Source: Anatilimnocola aggregata
GTDB taxonomy: Bacteria > Planctomycetota > Planctomycetia > Pirellulales > Pirellulaceae
Length of the DNA: 64,000 bases
NCBI RefSeq assembly: GCF_007747655.1
Contig: NZ_CP036274.1
Coordinates: forward strand, 3,906,001-3,970,000
Direction of reading: 5' to 3'
Under the pieces are notes generated by a model that was not told the origin of the DNA, searched no databases, and saw only the letters and a list, made by a program, of their open reading frames with translations. The position numbers and the translations under genes were made by a program. Shown in pieces: positions 17,311-26,144 of this stretch; positions within the stretch are counted from its first letter, which is position 1; the number at the start of each line of letters is the position of its first letter.

Positions 17311-18330
17311 ATGAACCATCGCCGCACCCTCGCGGGCTTTACGCTCGTCGAACTTCTCGTAGTCATCGCCATTATCGGGGTATTGGTGGCCCTCTTGCTG
17401 CCTGCCGTTCAAACCGCGCGCGAGGCAGCACGACGAACGCAGTGCAAGAATCACTTCAAGCAACTGGGGTTGGCGCTACATAATTATCACGACATCCACA
17501 AGATCCTGCCCCCGGCGATCCAGTTCTGGAATGGAGATGACGCCAGGACCAGCGACAATATGCGTCCCAATTGGGTGATCTTGATTCTGCCCTATATGGA
17601 ACAATTGCCGCTTTACGAATCGTTCGATTTCAACGAGACGATTTCGCATGCAAACAACCGAACTCAACGAGGAACGAAGATCGCAGGAATGTTGTGCCCT
17701 TCGGACGGTTTCAATAGAACCAAATTCAAAGGACTTACTACAGAAGAGGGAGATAATTGGCAACGAGGTAACTATGCTGCGAACGGACACGCAGACTTCA
17801 TTCAGAATAATGGCTTTAGCGATGACAAGCGGCGGGGGGTGATGGGAGTGAACGTTAGCCTCCGTTTCTCGCAAATCACCGATGGGCTCACCAATGCTTT
17901 GATGGCCGGCGAAGTTCGCTCGGGTCTGACTGACGAAGATCGCCGCGGCACGTGGGCAATGGGCACAGCGGGCGCTTGCGCGCTATTCAAGCACGGCTGT
18001 GGCGGTGATGCAAATGGTCCAAATGCACCCTATCCCGAATCAGATGATATCGAGGGCTGCGATATTCTTTATACAACACCCGGCGAAAAGCGACTAAACT
18101 CGCAACGCATGGGCTGTTGGCGAACCTGCAATGCCAGCCAGCAAGCTACCGTTCGTAGCCAACACCCTGGTGGAACCGTGATTCTCATGTGCGACGGCAG
18201 CGTTCACTTTATCAGTGAGACCGTTGAAACCACTGGCGAAGGCGTAGCTTGTTCGACACCGGAAGCGATTTGGGATCGTCTGATTAGCAGCGGCGACGGG
18301 GAAGTTGTCCCGGGCGATGTCTTGCACTAA
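17311..18330 (+). CDS. DUF1559 protein with prepilin-type N terminus
   Basis: The protein has 339 residues. The type IV prepilin-like start is clear: a short basic leader, then GFTLVELLVVIAIIGVLVAL, with cleavage expected after the G of the AGF junction. The DUF1559 region follows (RRTQCKNHFKQLGLALHNYH), ending in the usual CDGSVHFISETV box. Planctomycete genomes carry very many paralogues. They are thought to form pseudopilin-like fibres or surface proteins, but no role is proven. The next gene, a small lipoprotein, overlaps or abuts it, and a haem-c peroxidase comes after, making a probable three-gene unit. Confidence 0.9.
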   Translation: MNHRRTLAGFTLVELLVVIAIIGVLVALLLPAVQTAREAARRTQCKNHFKQLGLALHNYHDIHKILPPAIQFWNGDDARTSDNMRPNWVILILPYMEQLPLYESFDFNETISHANNRTQRGTKIAGMLCPSDGFNRTKFKGLTTEEGDNWQRGNYAANGHADFIQNNGFSDDKRRGVMGVNVSLRFSQITDGLTNALMAGEVRSGLTDEDRRGTWAMGTAGACALFKHGCGGDANGPNAPYPESDDIEGCDILYTTPGEKRLNSQRMGCWRTCNASQQATVRSQHPGGTVILMCDGSVHFISETVETTGEGVACSTPEAIWDRLISSGDGEVVPGDVLH

Positions 18331-18382
18331 CGTCTGGTTGATGCTTATTTACGGCCCGCAGAGTACCTACGAGAGCGTTAAC

Positions 18383-18814
18383 GTGTTGAAGTCTTGCCTG
18401 CTTGCCATTTGTCTGTCGGCTTCGGTTGTTTTATTTGCTGGCTGCAACGCATCGGGAATTTATCCGGTCAGCGGGACGGTCAAGTTTGCCGACGGTGAAA
18501 TGCCGAACGCTGAGGTAGCGACGATTGTGTTTAAACCAATCGTCGAGGAAACGACGAACACAGCACCAACGAAACCGGCTTCGGGTCGTTTTGGCACTGA
18601 TGGCACGTTTCAATTGACGACACTCAATCCCAACGACGGTGCCTATGCCGGAGAGTACAAGGTAATTTTCTCAATGCGCAAGGAGTACATGGGGACGGAT
18701 TCGCTAATTGATGGCAAGTTTACCTCCGTAGCGACCACACCATATACAGTCAAAGTCGAGGCCGGGGGAAAGAACAAGTTTGACTTTGAGTTGACCCGAG
18801 CGACTGGTAAATGA
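18383..18814 (+). CDS. Small lipoprotein with carboxypeptidase-regulatory-like fold
   Basis: From the GTG at 18383 the protein has 143 residues. The N terminus LKSCLLAICLSASVVLFAGC ends in a lipobox (LFAGC), so it should be lipid-anchored. The rest is beta-rich: YPVSGTVKFADGEMPN, then DGTFQLTTLNPNDGAYAGEY, ending in an RKEYM...FDFELTR segment. This is the transthyretin/CNA-B-like module that commonly follows DUF1559 genes in planctomycetes. Starts at 18341 (ATG) or 18305 would place extra residues before the signal and are less likely. The cytochrome c peroxidase gene starts 3 bp after its stop. The role is unknown. Confidence 0.72.
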   Translation: MLKSCLLAICLSASVVLFAGCNASGIYPVSGTVKFADGEMPNAEVATIVFKPIVEETTNTAPTKPASGRFGTDGTFQLTTLNPNDGAYAGEYKVIFSMRKEYMGTDSLIDGKFTSVATTPYTVKVEAGGKNKFDFELTRATGK

Positions 18815-18817
18815 GCA

Positions 18818-20095
18818 ATGCGCGACAGATGGTGTTTTTTGCGAGCCAGCTACCAGGCACACGCGGAATTGCTGTTATTTGCAGTCATCATCGTTGGCTC
18901 AGCAGGTTGCAAGCCACAGATGTCCCCAGCGGTTACGGAAACGTTGGCCGAAGATGAAGTGTTCGCCGGGCGACTGGTTCTCGGCTCCCCATCGATTACG
19001 GCAGGCATTCCGGGCACAGGCCATCTCAGCATTACCGACATTCGGCGGTGGCTGGCCGACCCGAACAATCATCGAGTGCTCGAAGTCACGCTACCGCTTG
19101 GATTGCGCAACTCCCAGGTAGTGCCAATTCCGGCGGAAAATCCGCTCACTCGCGCAAAAATCGAACTAGGGCGTCAGCTTTTTTCGGATACTCGAATCTC
19201 AAAAGACCAGCGTCTCGCTTGCGTCACTTGCCACTCCGCCAAAAAACGCTTCACCAGCGACCAAATATCCCATCCTCGCTTACGCGAAACAGCTGTGGCC
19301 TTCAATCGTGTCTTTGGACACGAACACTTTTGGGATGGTCGTGCCAAATCGCTGGAAGATCAAATCCGATTCACACTCGAACATCCCGACGAGATGAATA
19401 CTTCGCCAACGGAGTGCGTTCAGCAAATCGGTTCGGTCGAGGGTTATCGACTGCAGTTCGACGCTGTCTTCGGTAAGTTGGATTTTGACAGTTTGTGTCA
19501 AGCGATTGCGGCGTTTCTACGGACCATCGTGACGGGCCCGTCCATTTGGGATTACGACGTTGAATTGCGCCGGCTGGACGAACTTGAATCCGCAGAACTG
19601 AGTCAATTCGACAAGGCGTACGTCGAGAATATTCGTCAAGCTGCCGCCAGTCAGCCGCTCTCCGCAGCAGCGCGTCGCGGCGCCGAGTTATTCTTTAGCG
19701 AGCGAACCGGATGCAGTCGCTGCCATAGCGGCCCCAATTTCTCTGATGAGCGATTTTACGATATCGGCCTACGTCAACTGGTTCCCGATTCGTTTACCGT
19801 TCGCAAAGAGACTGAAGACTTGGGCCGTTTTCAGGTGACTAATAAGAAATCTGATAAGTATGCGTTCAAGACCCCGACACTACGAAACGTACAGCTGACG
19901 GGTCCATACTTTCACGATGGCCGCTTCCAAACGCTCGGGGATGTAATTGACTACTTCTCACGCGGCGGCGACGTCCCCAATCACGAACTTCGTCCGCTCA
20001 ATCTTTCGCGAGATGAGATCCTGGATCTCATCGCATTTCTTAAGTCCCTCACAAGTTCTTTACCCAATCCGCCGCGAGATCGATTGCCACCGTAA
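18818..20095 (+). CDS. Di-haem cytochrome c peroxidase / MauG family lipoprotein
   Basis: The protein has 425 residues. The signal ends at VGSAGC, a lipobox, placing it on the envelope surface. Two CxxCH haem-c sites are present: CVTCH near residue 134 and CSRCH near 298. Family motifs include ELGRQLFSDTRISKDQRLAC, FWDGRAKSLEDQ and FKTPTLRNVQLTGPYFHDGR. The family covers H2O2-reducing CcpA enzymes and MauG-like tryptophan-modifying enzymes. Its position right behind a DUF1559 gene and a lipoprotein gene hints at a shared surface complex, which is an inference. It converges on the amidohydrolase gene (11 bp apart). Confidence 0.88.
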   Translation: MRDRWCFLRASYQAHAELLLFAVIIVGSAGCKPQMSPAVTETLAEDEVFAGRLVLGSPSITAGIPGTGHLSITDIRRWLADPNNHRVLEVTLPLGLRNSQVVPIPAENPLTRAKIELGRQLFSDTRISKDQRLACVTCHSAKKRFTSDQISHPRLRETAVAFNRVFGHEHFWDGRAKSLEDQIRFTLEHPDEMNTSPTECVQQIGSVEGYRLQFDAVFGKLDFDSLCQAIAAFLRTIVTGPSIWDYDVELRRLDELESAELSQFDKAYVENIRQAAASQPLSAAARRGAELFFSERTGCSRCHSGPNFSDERFYDIGLRQLVPDSFTVRKETEDLGRFQVTNKKSDKYAFKTPTLRNVQLTGPYFHDGRFQTLGDVIDYFSRGGDVPNHELRPLNLSRDEILDLIAFLKSLTSSLPNPPRDRLPP

Positions 20096-20106
20096 GGACA
20101 CTCTTT

Positions 20107-21825
20107 CTACTTGCTGTCGTACACCAACTTTCCTGCCAGATATGTCTGCAACACCTTGGTGCCAGCGATGTCGGCCTCGGGGCAGGTGAGCAGATTGCGG
20201 TCGAGGATTACAAGGTCGGCCTGTTTGCCGGTTTCGAGCGAGCCAACTTCATCTTCCAGAAAGAGAAGGAAGGCATTGTTCATCGTGTAAAAGCGGATGG
20301 CCTGTTCGCGCGACAAGGCTTCCTCGGGATGAAGTTGGCCATCGTACCAGCGAGCACGGCGGGTGATGGTGGTGGCGATGGCGAGAAACGGATTGTACGG
20401 ATTGATGCTCCGGAGCGAGCCGATCTTTTGCATGTGATCGGACCCGCCACCGGCGATTGCGCCCTTTTCGAACAGGCTCTTTAAGGGCTGAAAATAGCGA
20501 ACGCGGTCATAGCCAAATTGCTTCGTGAGGACACTGGCATCGAGATAGAGCCAAGCGGGCTGAATGTCTGCAACGACGCCCAGCTTGGCCATTTGATCGA
20601 CGGCATCCTTCGTCAGAAAGTTGCAGTGGGTGATGCAGGGGCGGGTCTCGCGAATGGGCAGTGTCTTGTTCACTTCTTCATAAGCATCAAGCAGATTGTG
20701 AATGGCTCCATCGCCGACGGAGTGCGCGGTGAACTGCAGTTTTTCCTCAACGGCCGTTTGCACAAGGGCCTTGAGTTTGTCTGGCTCAACGAACAGGACG
20801 CCGCGATACTCGGGATCGCGAATGGAATAAATCTCGCTCACACCCCAAGGCTGCCGCATGTAAGCGCTGCCGGTGAGCATGCCACCATCGAGAAACGATT
20901 TGGTGCCAACCACGCGCAGCCGATCGTGTTTGGCACGCAACGGATGCTTGCCCCAGAACCGAATCCGTTCCTGCACGCTTTCGGTTTTGCCACTCGCATC
21001 GACCGCGCCAGAAACCATCATCCGCACAGTCAGTTGGCCATCGTCGAGAAGTTTCTTATAGCGATTGAGTTCCCCTTCACCACAGCTGCGATCTGAAACG
21101 GTCGTGAGGCCAACCGAGTTGTAGTCGGCAAACAGTTCGCGAAACCGAGCCAGTTTTTCTTCGTCGCTGGCGCTCTTGCCAGCTGATTTTGGTTTGGCGT
21201 AGCGCGTGCAACTGCGGAGCATCCCAGTGAGTTCACCAGTAACCGGGTCTTTTTCGATTTGCCCGGTGCCGGTGACCTTGAAATCCTTGTCGATGCCGCT
21301 CTCTTTCAGGGCCAGCGAGTTAAGCATGCCATCGGGACCGGTCGAAAACATGACGGGGTGCTTAGGAGCAATCTCATCGAGTTCGGCACGCGTCGGATAG
21401 CGTGCTTCTTTCAGCCGAGTAATGAAGATCTGGCGAACGGTGATCCAGTTTCCTACGGGAACGACTTCGGCCCGTGAACGGATATACGCGAGCACGTCGG
21501 CGATCGATTCCATTTCAGGAATCGGATGATCGAACTCATGCAAACTGGCACTGCTCGGATGAACGTGCGAATCCATCAGCCCGGGCACTACGAACTTGCC
21601 TTGCAAATCGACAACGCGAGTGCCTGCACCTTTTGTCTTCAGCACGTCCTCGGTCTTTCCAACCGAGGTGATCCGATTGCCCCGGATCGCGATTGCTTCC
21701 GCGATGGAGAATTTCTTGTCGACGGTCGCGATCTTGCCGTTGTGAAGGATCAAGTCAGGGGCGTCAGCGGCCAGAGAGGACGTACTGCAAATCAACAAAA
21801 CGACGAGCGCAAACCAGCGCGGCAT
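20107..21825 (-). CDS. Secreted amidohydrolase, YtcJ-like (amidohydrolase family 3)
   Basis: The protein has 572 residues from the ATG at 21825, giving a signal peptide (WFALVVLLICSTSSLAA); a start at 21846 adds seven residues and is less likely. The family layout is clear: DLILHNGKIATVD at the N terminus, the metal-binding GLMDSHVHPSS, QFTAHSVGDGAIHNLLDAYE and ITHCNFL in the barrel, and GSDHMQKIG with the late Asp. The C terminus has the usual GKQADLVILDRN return to the small beta domain. Members hydrolyse C-N bonds of amides or cyclic amides; the substrate is unknown. It stands as a single gene between convergent and co-directional neighbours. Confidence 0.87.
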   Translation of the reverse strand: MPRWFALVVLLICSTSSLAADAPDLILHNGKIATVDKKFSIAEAIAIRGNRITSVGKTEDVLKTKGAGTRVVDLQGKFVVPGLMDSHVHPSSASLHEFDHPIPEMESIADVLAYIRSRAEVVPVGNWITVRQIFITRLKEARYPTRAELDEIAPKHPVMFSTGPDGMLNSLALKESGIDKDFKVTGTGQIEKDPVTGELTGMLRSCTRYAKPKSAGKSASDEEKLARFRELFADYNSVGLTTVSDRSCGEGELNRYKKLLDDGQLTVRMMVSGAVDASGKTESVQERIRFWGKHPLRAKHDRLRVVGTKSFLDGGMLTGSAYMRQPWGVSEIYSIRDPEYRGVLFVEPDKLKALVQTAVEEKLQFTAHSVGDGAIHNLLDAYEEVNKTLPIRETRPCITHCNFLTKDAVDQMAKLGVVADIQPAWLYLDASVLTKQFGYDRVRYFQPLKSLFEKGAIAGGGSDHMQKIGSLRSINPYNPFLAIATTITRRARWYDGQLHPEEALSREQAIRFYTMNNAFLLFLEDEVGSLETGKQADLVILDRNLLTCPEADIAGTKVLQTYLAGKLVYDSK

Positions 21826-21942
21826 GAGGGAGGCTCCGCAAAACACAGGCAGGAAGATTATCTCGGGAGGCGTTTGGCCCGAGTATCGTACCGCGCGGCG
21901 CGAGCGCTGGCAAAAGAGTCAGATAACGTAGCCGCAACAAAT

Positions 21943-22236
21943 TCATGCCGCTGCGGCCGAGTGATACTTGCGTTGAGAAGCGAACTTCTTGGCCAATTCT
22001 GGATCGTTCGACCAAGTGATCAGGACTTGTTCGATCTCGTCTGCACTCATTTTGCGATTGAGCATTTGCAGCACAAGCTCGGCAGCTAGTTCCTGGCGAC
22101 GAATCACCTGCCGCGTATAGGCGATGATGCCAGCCAAGCCCAGAATCACACCGACGGTGCCCAGCGGAATGAAAACGCTGAGCAAGATAAACACAGGATT
22201 CGGTTCGGGCATGACTAGGGTCCCTGTGACAAGCAT
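21943..22236 (-). CDS. Small single-pass membrane protein, coupled to dsbD
   Basis: The protein has 97 residues with a membrane span at ~14-38 (FILLSVFIPLGTVGVILG), a basic patch (RQVIRRQ) and a helical tail (MSADEIEQVLITWSND). The ATG overlaps the dsbD stop as TAATG, which favours this start and translational coupling. An ATG at 22212 is also possible. The tail resembles short regulatory helices, but no family is recognised. Confidence 0.6.
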   Translation of the reverse strand: MLVTGTLVMPEPNPVFILLSVFIPLGTVGVILGLAGIIAYTRQVIRRQELAAELVLQMLNRKMSADEIEQVLITWSNDPELAKKFASQRKYHSAAAA

Positions 22237-24680
22237 TAGGGAGTGGATAAATCCAGCTTAGCAGTCGTCGCTGCAGCAGGTCTAGCATTATCTAGTGCCA
22301 CCTTGGACGGACCCGCTTTTTGGATGGCGGCGATCACTTGATCTTTGGTAAGGATGCCATCGATCACGATGACATCCTCCGGCTTTCCTGCGGGATAGAT
22401 GGCGAGCACTGGAATCTGCCGCATTCGCAAGCCCTTGAGGGTCGCTTCCAGTTCCGGATTCGGATTGGTCCAATCAGCTTTGACGGCAACCACTTTATTC
22501 TGTTCGACCAGCTGTTTGACGTCGGATCGCTCGATTGCAAATTTCAAGTTCGTCTGACAATTCACGCACCAGTCGGCCGTGAAGTCGACGAGGATTGTGC
22601 GGTTTTCTTGTTGCAGTTGCTTTAACTTCGCGGTCGAGAATTCCTGCCAGTCGAGGGCGACGGACTTATCAGGGGGACCAAGCGTATTGAAGGCCACGAC
22701 GCCGACGAGGGCAGCTGCCGCAGCGCCACCGATCCAGGCAGTCAGTTGCTTGCCGAGCGGATCGTACATCGGTACCTTGCCAATCCACCAACAGGCAAAA
22801 CCGACACCGAGCAAGAGCGAAGCAGTTGCAATGCGCCATTCATTCTGAATGGTGGAGAAGAAGAAGATGGCCGCGGCCATCATCACAAAGCCCATCACTT
22901 GCTTGAAGGTATCCATCCAATCGCCCGGCTTAGGAAGCAGGTTGCGAACACCAGGGACGAACGGCAGAGCGAGAAACGGCGATGCCATGCCCAAGCCGAT
23001 GCAGGCGAAAATCACGACTGTGTAGATTGGCGGCAACGAGATCGTCGCACCGAGGGCAAAACCTAACAGCGGTCCGCTGCAGGAGATGCCAAGGATGGTC
23101 GTAAACAGGCCTTTGAAGAACGCGCCGGTGTACCCTTCCTGCTTTTGCAATTTGCTCGAACCTTCGGAGCCTGCGAACCCAGGAATCGGAATCTCCCAAA
23201 CACCGAACAGGCTGAGGGCCAACGCAAAGGTGATCACCAGCAGTGTCATGCGAAAGCCGAAGTGGGTCATCTGCTCGCCCCACGCCAGGCCAGCGGTGAT
23301 CGATAGGACCGCGAGGATCATGAAGACGACCATCAGGCCGGCAGTGTACGAAAGATTGAGGAGCAGCATGCGCGTGCGACTCTCTCCGCCTTGCTGGGCA
23401 AACGAGATCAGCTTTAGGCCCAGCACTGGCAAGACGCAGGGCATGAAGTTGAGGAGCAGACCGCCAGCAAAAGCGAGACCGATCAATAGGGGCATCGGCA
23501 GCGGAGCGGCGGTTGCTCTGCCTTCGGTGGTTGCCGTCTGTGCGGCAGTGCTCGCGGCCATTTCCTTCGTCAACTCGGCTGCCTCTTTATAGGTGCCTTC
23601 TTTGAATTGCACGAGCGCGGGGCCGACAGAGTCGGCTTCGCCGACAATTGCACTCACGGTGAACTGGGCACCAGCTGGTGTTTTACAGTTCGTGTCGGTG
23701 CAGATCTGAAAACCCAACAGACCGCTGAGGGTGACTTCGCCACGTGGCGCATCGGCCGGAACTTGCAGGTCAACAACCCAACTCACGGTACCCGAGTAGT
23801 ACGGCAAATCGGAACTGCCACTGGGCGCTTTCGCTGGCGCAGAAGCTTTCACTTCGCCGACCTTCCAGCCGGCCGAGTTAGCGACCACGAATAGCGTGGG
23901 TTTGTTGATCGACTCGCCGATGGCATTTGCCTGTTCATAAACGTGCCACTCCGGAGCCACTTCAGCGGTAATGGTCAGCGTTGCTGTACCCCCCGGCTTT
24001 ACGACCTGGGGCTCAAGCTTGCCCCGCAAGACGAGTTCACCGTCGTAGGCTTTGAACTCGCCAGCGGTCTGAGGTGCTTCGTCGTAGCCGGCAAACTTCG
24101 CGACCAGCTTGGGCTTGTTCACAGGAATGCAGCCCCCCTTGTCGTGACAGATTTGTCCCGAGTACGCGACAGGAATTTCCAACTCTTCGGCCTTCACCCC
24201 CGCAGTCAACTCGATAGGAGCAGTCCACACCACGCGCCCTTCGAACATCTCTTCTTGGACAGGCTTTCCCTTGTGTTGAAAGACTTCTGATGCCACGACC
24301 TTCGGGTTGCGATCGGCAACCCAGGGACCGGTCAGGCGATAGTCGACCGCAGCGGGAACCGTCAGCTTCGATGGTTGCGAACCACCGGGGGGCTGCGTAA
24401 TCGCAAAGGTATGCCACTCGGGGCTGATGGTCGCTTCAACCACCAGCCGGCCGGTCGATGCACCCTGCTCGATATGAAAGGAGGCGGTCAACTCCATCTC
24501 CCCAGACGCAGCGGCCGGACTTAAGCCCGGGTTTGGGGCAAAATCAAAATTGAAGGGCTTGGCCTTGGTCTTGGTCGGCGCCTCTTGGGCGACGACGACC
24601 GTACCCAACAAGCCGACGAGCAACCAGGCGCTCGCCAAGATCAGCTGTCCCGATTTCCCCACGCAACGACGCATATCCAT
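22236..24680 (-). CDS. dsbD: DsbD-type thiol:disulfide interchange protein
   Basis: The protein has 814 residues from the ATG at 24680, which has AAGGGG just upstream and gives a signal peptide (ILASAWLLVGLLGTVVVA). Two tandem DsbD-alpha/DUF255-like beta domains come first (ISPEWHTFAITQPPGGSQ near 100, VAPEWHVYEQAN near 240). An eight-span CcdA-like core follows with the two redox cysteines in NFMPCVLPVLG and ISCSGPLLG. The C-terminal thioredoxin domain has the CxxC pair in FTADWCVNCQTNL. DsbD moves electrons from cytoplasmic thioredoxin to periplasmic proteins, for example for cytochrome c maturation, which suits the many haem-c proteins in this window. The longer start at 24773 is unlikely. 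Confidence 0.9.
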   Translation of the reverse strand: MDMRRCVGKSGQLILASAWLLVGLLGTVVVAQEAPTKTKAKPFNFDFAPNPGLSPAAASGEMELTASFHIEQGASTGRLVVEATISPEWHTFAITQPPGGSQPSKLTVPAAVDYRLTGPWVADRNPKVVASEVFQHKGKPVQEEMFEGRVVWTAPIELTAGVKAEELEIPVAYSGQICHDKGGCIPVNKPKLVAKFAGYDEAPQTAGEFKAYDGELVLRGKLEPQVVKPGGTATLTITAEVAPEWHVYEQANAIGESINKPTLFVVANSAGWKVGEVKASAPAKAPSGSSDLPYYSGTVSWVVDLQVPADAPRGEVTLSGLLGFQICTDTNCKTPAGAQFTVSAIVGEADSVGPALVQFKEGTYKEAAELTKEMAASTAAQTATTEGRATAAPLPMPLLIGLAFAGGLLLNFMPCVLPVLGLKLISFAQQGGESRTRMLLLNLSYTAGLMVVFMILAVLSITAGLAWGEQMTHFGFRMTLLVITFALALSLFGVWEIPIPGFAGSEGSSKLQKQEGYTGAFFKGLFTTILGISCSGPLLGFALGATISLPPIYTVVIFACIGLGMASPFLALPFVPGVRNLLPKPGDWMDTFKQVMGFVMMAAAIFFFSTIQNEWRIATASLLLGVGFACWWIGKVPMYDPLGKQLTAWIGGAAAAALVGVVAFNTLGPPDKSVALDWQEFSTAKLKQLQQENRTILVDFTADWCVNCQTNLKFAIERSDVKQLVEQNKVVAVKADWTNPNPELEATLKGLRMRQIPVLAIYPAGKPEDVIVIDGILTKDQVIAAIQKAGPSKVALDNARPAAATTAKLDLSTP

Positions 24681-24844
24681 TACCCCTTGAAGGTCAACGA
24701 CAATCCTCACCGATTCGGACTGTCCGATGGGTCTCGTAACCCTTATTAGGTTCGTTTCGCCAGCGCAGGTCAACAGCAGCAGTTCGGACTGCCCGAGACA
24801 CCCGCTACCACATGCCCCACTCTTTAGATGCCAAGAAATGAAAA

Positions 24845-24870
24845 AAGGGACACCTGTGCAGGCATCCCTT
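24845..24870 (-). terminator. Rho-independent terminator
   Basis: On the minus strand an 11-bp stem (two G-T pairs) closes a GCAC loop and is followed by six T. It lies 44 bp after the stop of the small conserved gene that ends at 24914, and before the dsbD start. Confidence 0.75.
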
Positions 24871-24913
24871 AGTAGATTCTGTGGCCAAGGCCACTAGTAC
24901 TCTGTTGCGAAAC

Positions 24914-25138
24914 TTATTCGCGGGGGCGAATGGCGCCAGTCAGGCCGCTGTAATCGCAGCGGTCTTCTTCGTGCCACAAGGGCAAGCCGAGTTCGATGCG
25001 GCGACGAAGAATGTCGATCTTCTCTTGCGAGCCAGCTGGAGCATCGGTCGAGTTGAAGTCTTCGGGGGCTTCTGGGTAGAAGTCTTCGTCGTGGCCGTAC
25101 TTTAGAATGGCTTCAAATACATTACGAACCTTGTCCAT
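24914..25138 (-). CDS. Conserved small planctomycete protein
   Basis: The protein has 74 residues: MDKVRNVFEAILKYGHDEDF, followed by an acidic stretch and the helix KIDILRRRIELGLPLWHEED. A strong ribosome site (GAGGAGA, 6-8 bases before the ATG) and an efficient terminator after the gene support a real, separately expressed gene. There is no signal peptide, so it is probably cytoplasmic. No function is known. Confidence 0.7.
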   Translation of the reverse strand: MDKVRNVFEAILKYGHDEDFYPEAPEDFNSTDAPAGSQEKIDILRRRIELGLPLWHEEDRCDYSGLTGAIRPRE

Positions 25139-25727
25139 GTCGTTTCTCCTCAGTGTATCGGGCAGTTAGATGGCAGCCTGTGGATCGCGACTTTAAATGC
25201 CTGCGTCCGGACGGGCTGGGAAATATGCGGGAACTAGTTGCGGGTCAACCATCCTGGCTACACGCGACCGGCTTGTTTTCGGTCGCGTCCTCGATGCACT
25301 TCCTTGGCTCGACGTCGACATTATCAGAGGGCGACCACCCCAGGTCAAGTTTATTGCGGTTTTTACGAAGGAGATTTTTCCACTAACGCGCGGGACCGCA
25401 ATCGTGCGAGCAGCATCTTCGGTACAGCTTAGCTATCGAATCGAATGCCATAAAACGCTCAGCATGAACTAGTTACGGCCGATGCTAGTGCGGCGCTAAC
25501 CTAACTTACCAGCGAACTAACAAAATCGTCATGACGCAGATCAAGGGAAGTTCAGGCTCCACTAATGGCCTGCTAGTGGTACCGCGAGTCGCACCACCCC
25601 TTGACGTTAAGTTCTTGGTACCTTCATACAAGAGGCACCAACGCCTCAGCTGGTTCACCTCCGGTCAATTGGGTGACAACTTGTCGCCATTCCGCCAACT
25701 AGACACTTGGGAAATGCGAATTTCGTT
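25139..25727. other. Intergenic region between divergent genes
   Basis: No convincing gene. It must hold the promoters of the leftward small gene and of yjbQ. A 6-bp inverted repeat (CCACTA/TAGTGG, nine-base loop) lies at 25559-25579. Nothing else stood out. Confidence 0.5.
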
Positions 25728-26144
25728 ATGTGGGCTCAACAATTCATCACGCTAAAGCCTCGCACTCGCGGATTCCATCTCATTACAGGCGAAGTACTTG
25801 CGGCGATTTCCGAAGTTCGGCAAGTGAAAATCGGCTTGTTGCACGTTTTCATCCAACACACTTCGGCGTCCCTCACGATCAACGAGAATGCCGACCGCGA
25901 TGTTCGCCGCGATCTCGAACGAGTCATTTCCTCCATCGCTCGCGAAGACTTTCCTTACGACCATACCCTGGAAGGGCCCGACGACATGCCCGCCCACGTT
26001 AAGGCTTCCCTCATGGGGAGTAGCGTGAGTGTGCCAGTTCGCAACGGACAGATGCAGCTTGGTACTTGGCAAGGAATTTATCTTTGCGAGCACCGCAACT
26101 CCGGTGGGCCCCGCTCGCTCGTCCTCACCCTAATGGGAGAGTAG
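25728..26144 (+). CDS. yjbQ: YjbQ family protein (UPF0047)
   Basis: The protein has 138 residues from the ATG at 25728. The family core is complete: GLLHVFIQHTSASLTINENA, the DVRRDLER helix, ARED and DDMPAHVKASLMGSS, and GTWQGIYLCEHRN at the end. Some YjbQ proteins show weak thiamine-phosphate synthase activity when overexpressed; the physiological role is unsettled. The start with seven extra residues at 25707 lacks family support. The 3' end overlaps the convergent holB gene by 15 bp. Confidence 0.9.
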   Translation: MWAQQFITLKPRTRGFHLITGEVLAAISEVRQVKIGLLHVFIQHTSASLTINENADRDVRRDLERVISSIAREDFPYDHTLEGPDDMPAHVKASLMGSSVSVPVRNGQMQLGTWQGIYLCEHRNSGGPRSLVLTLMGE

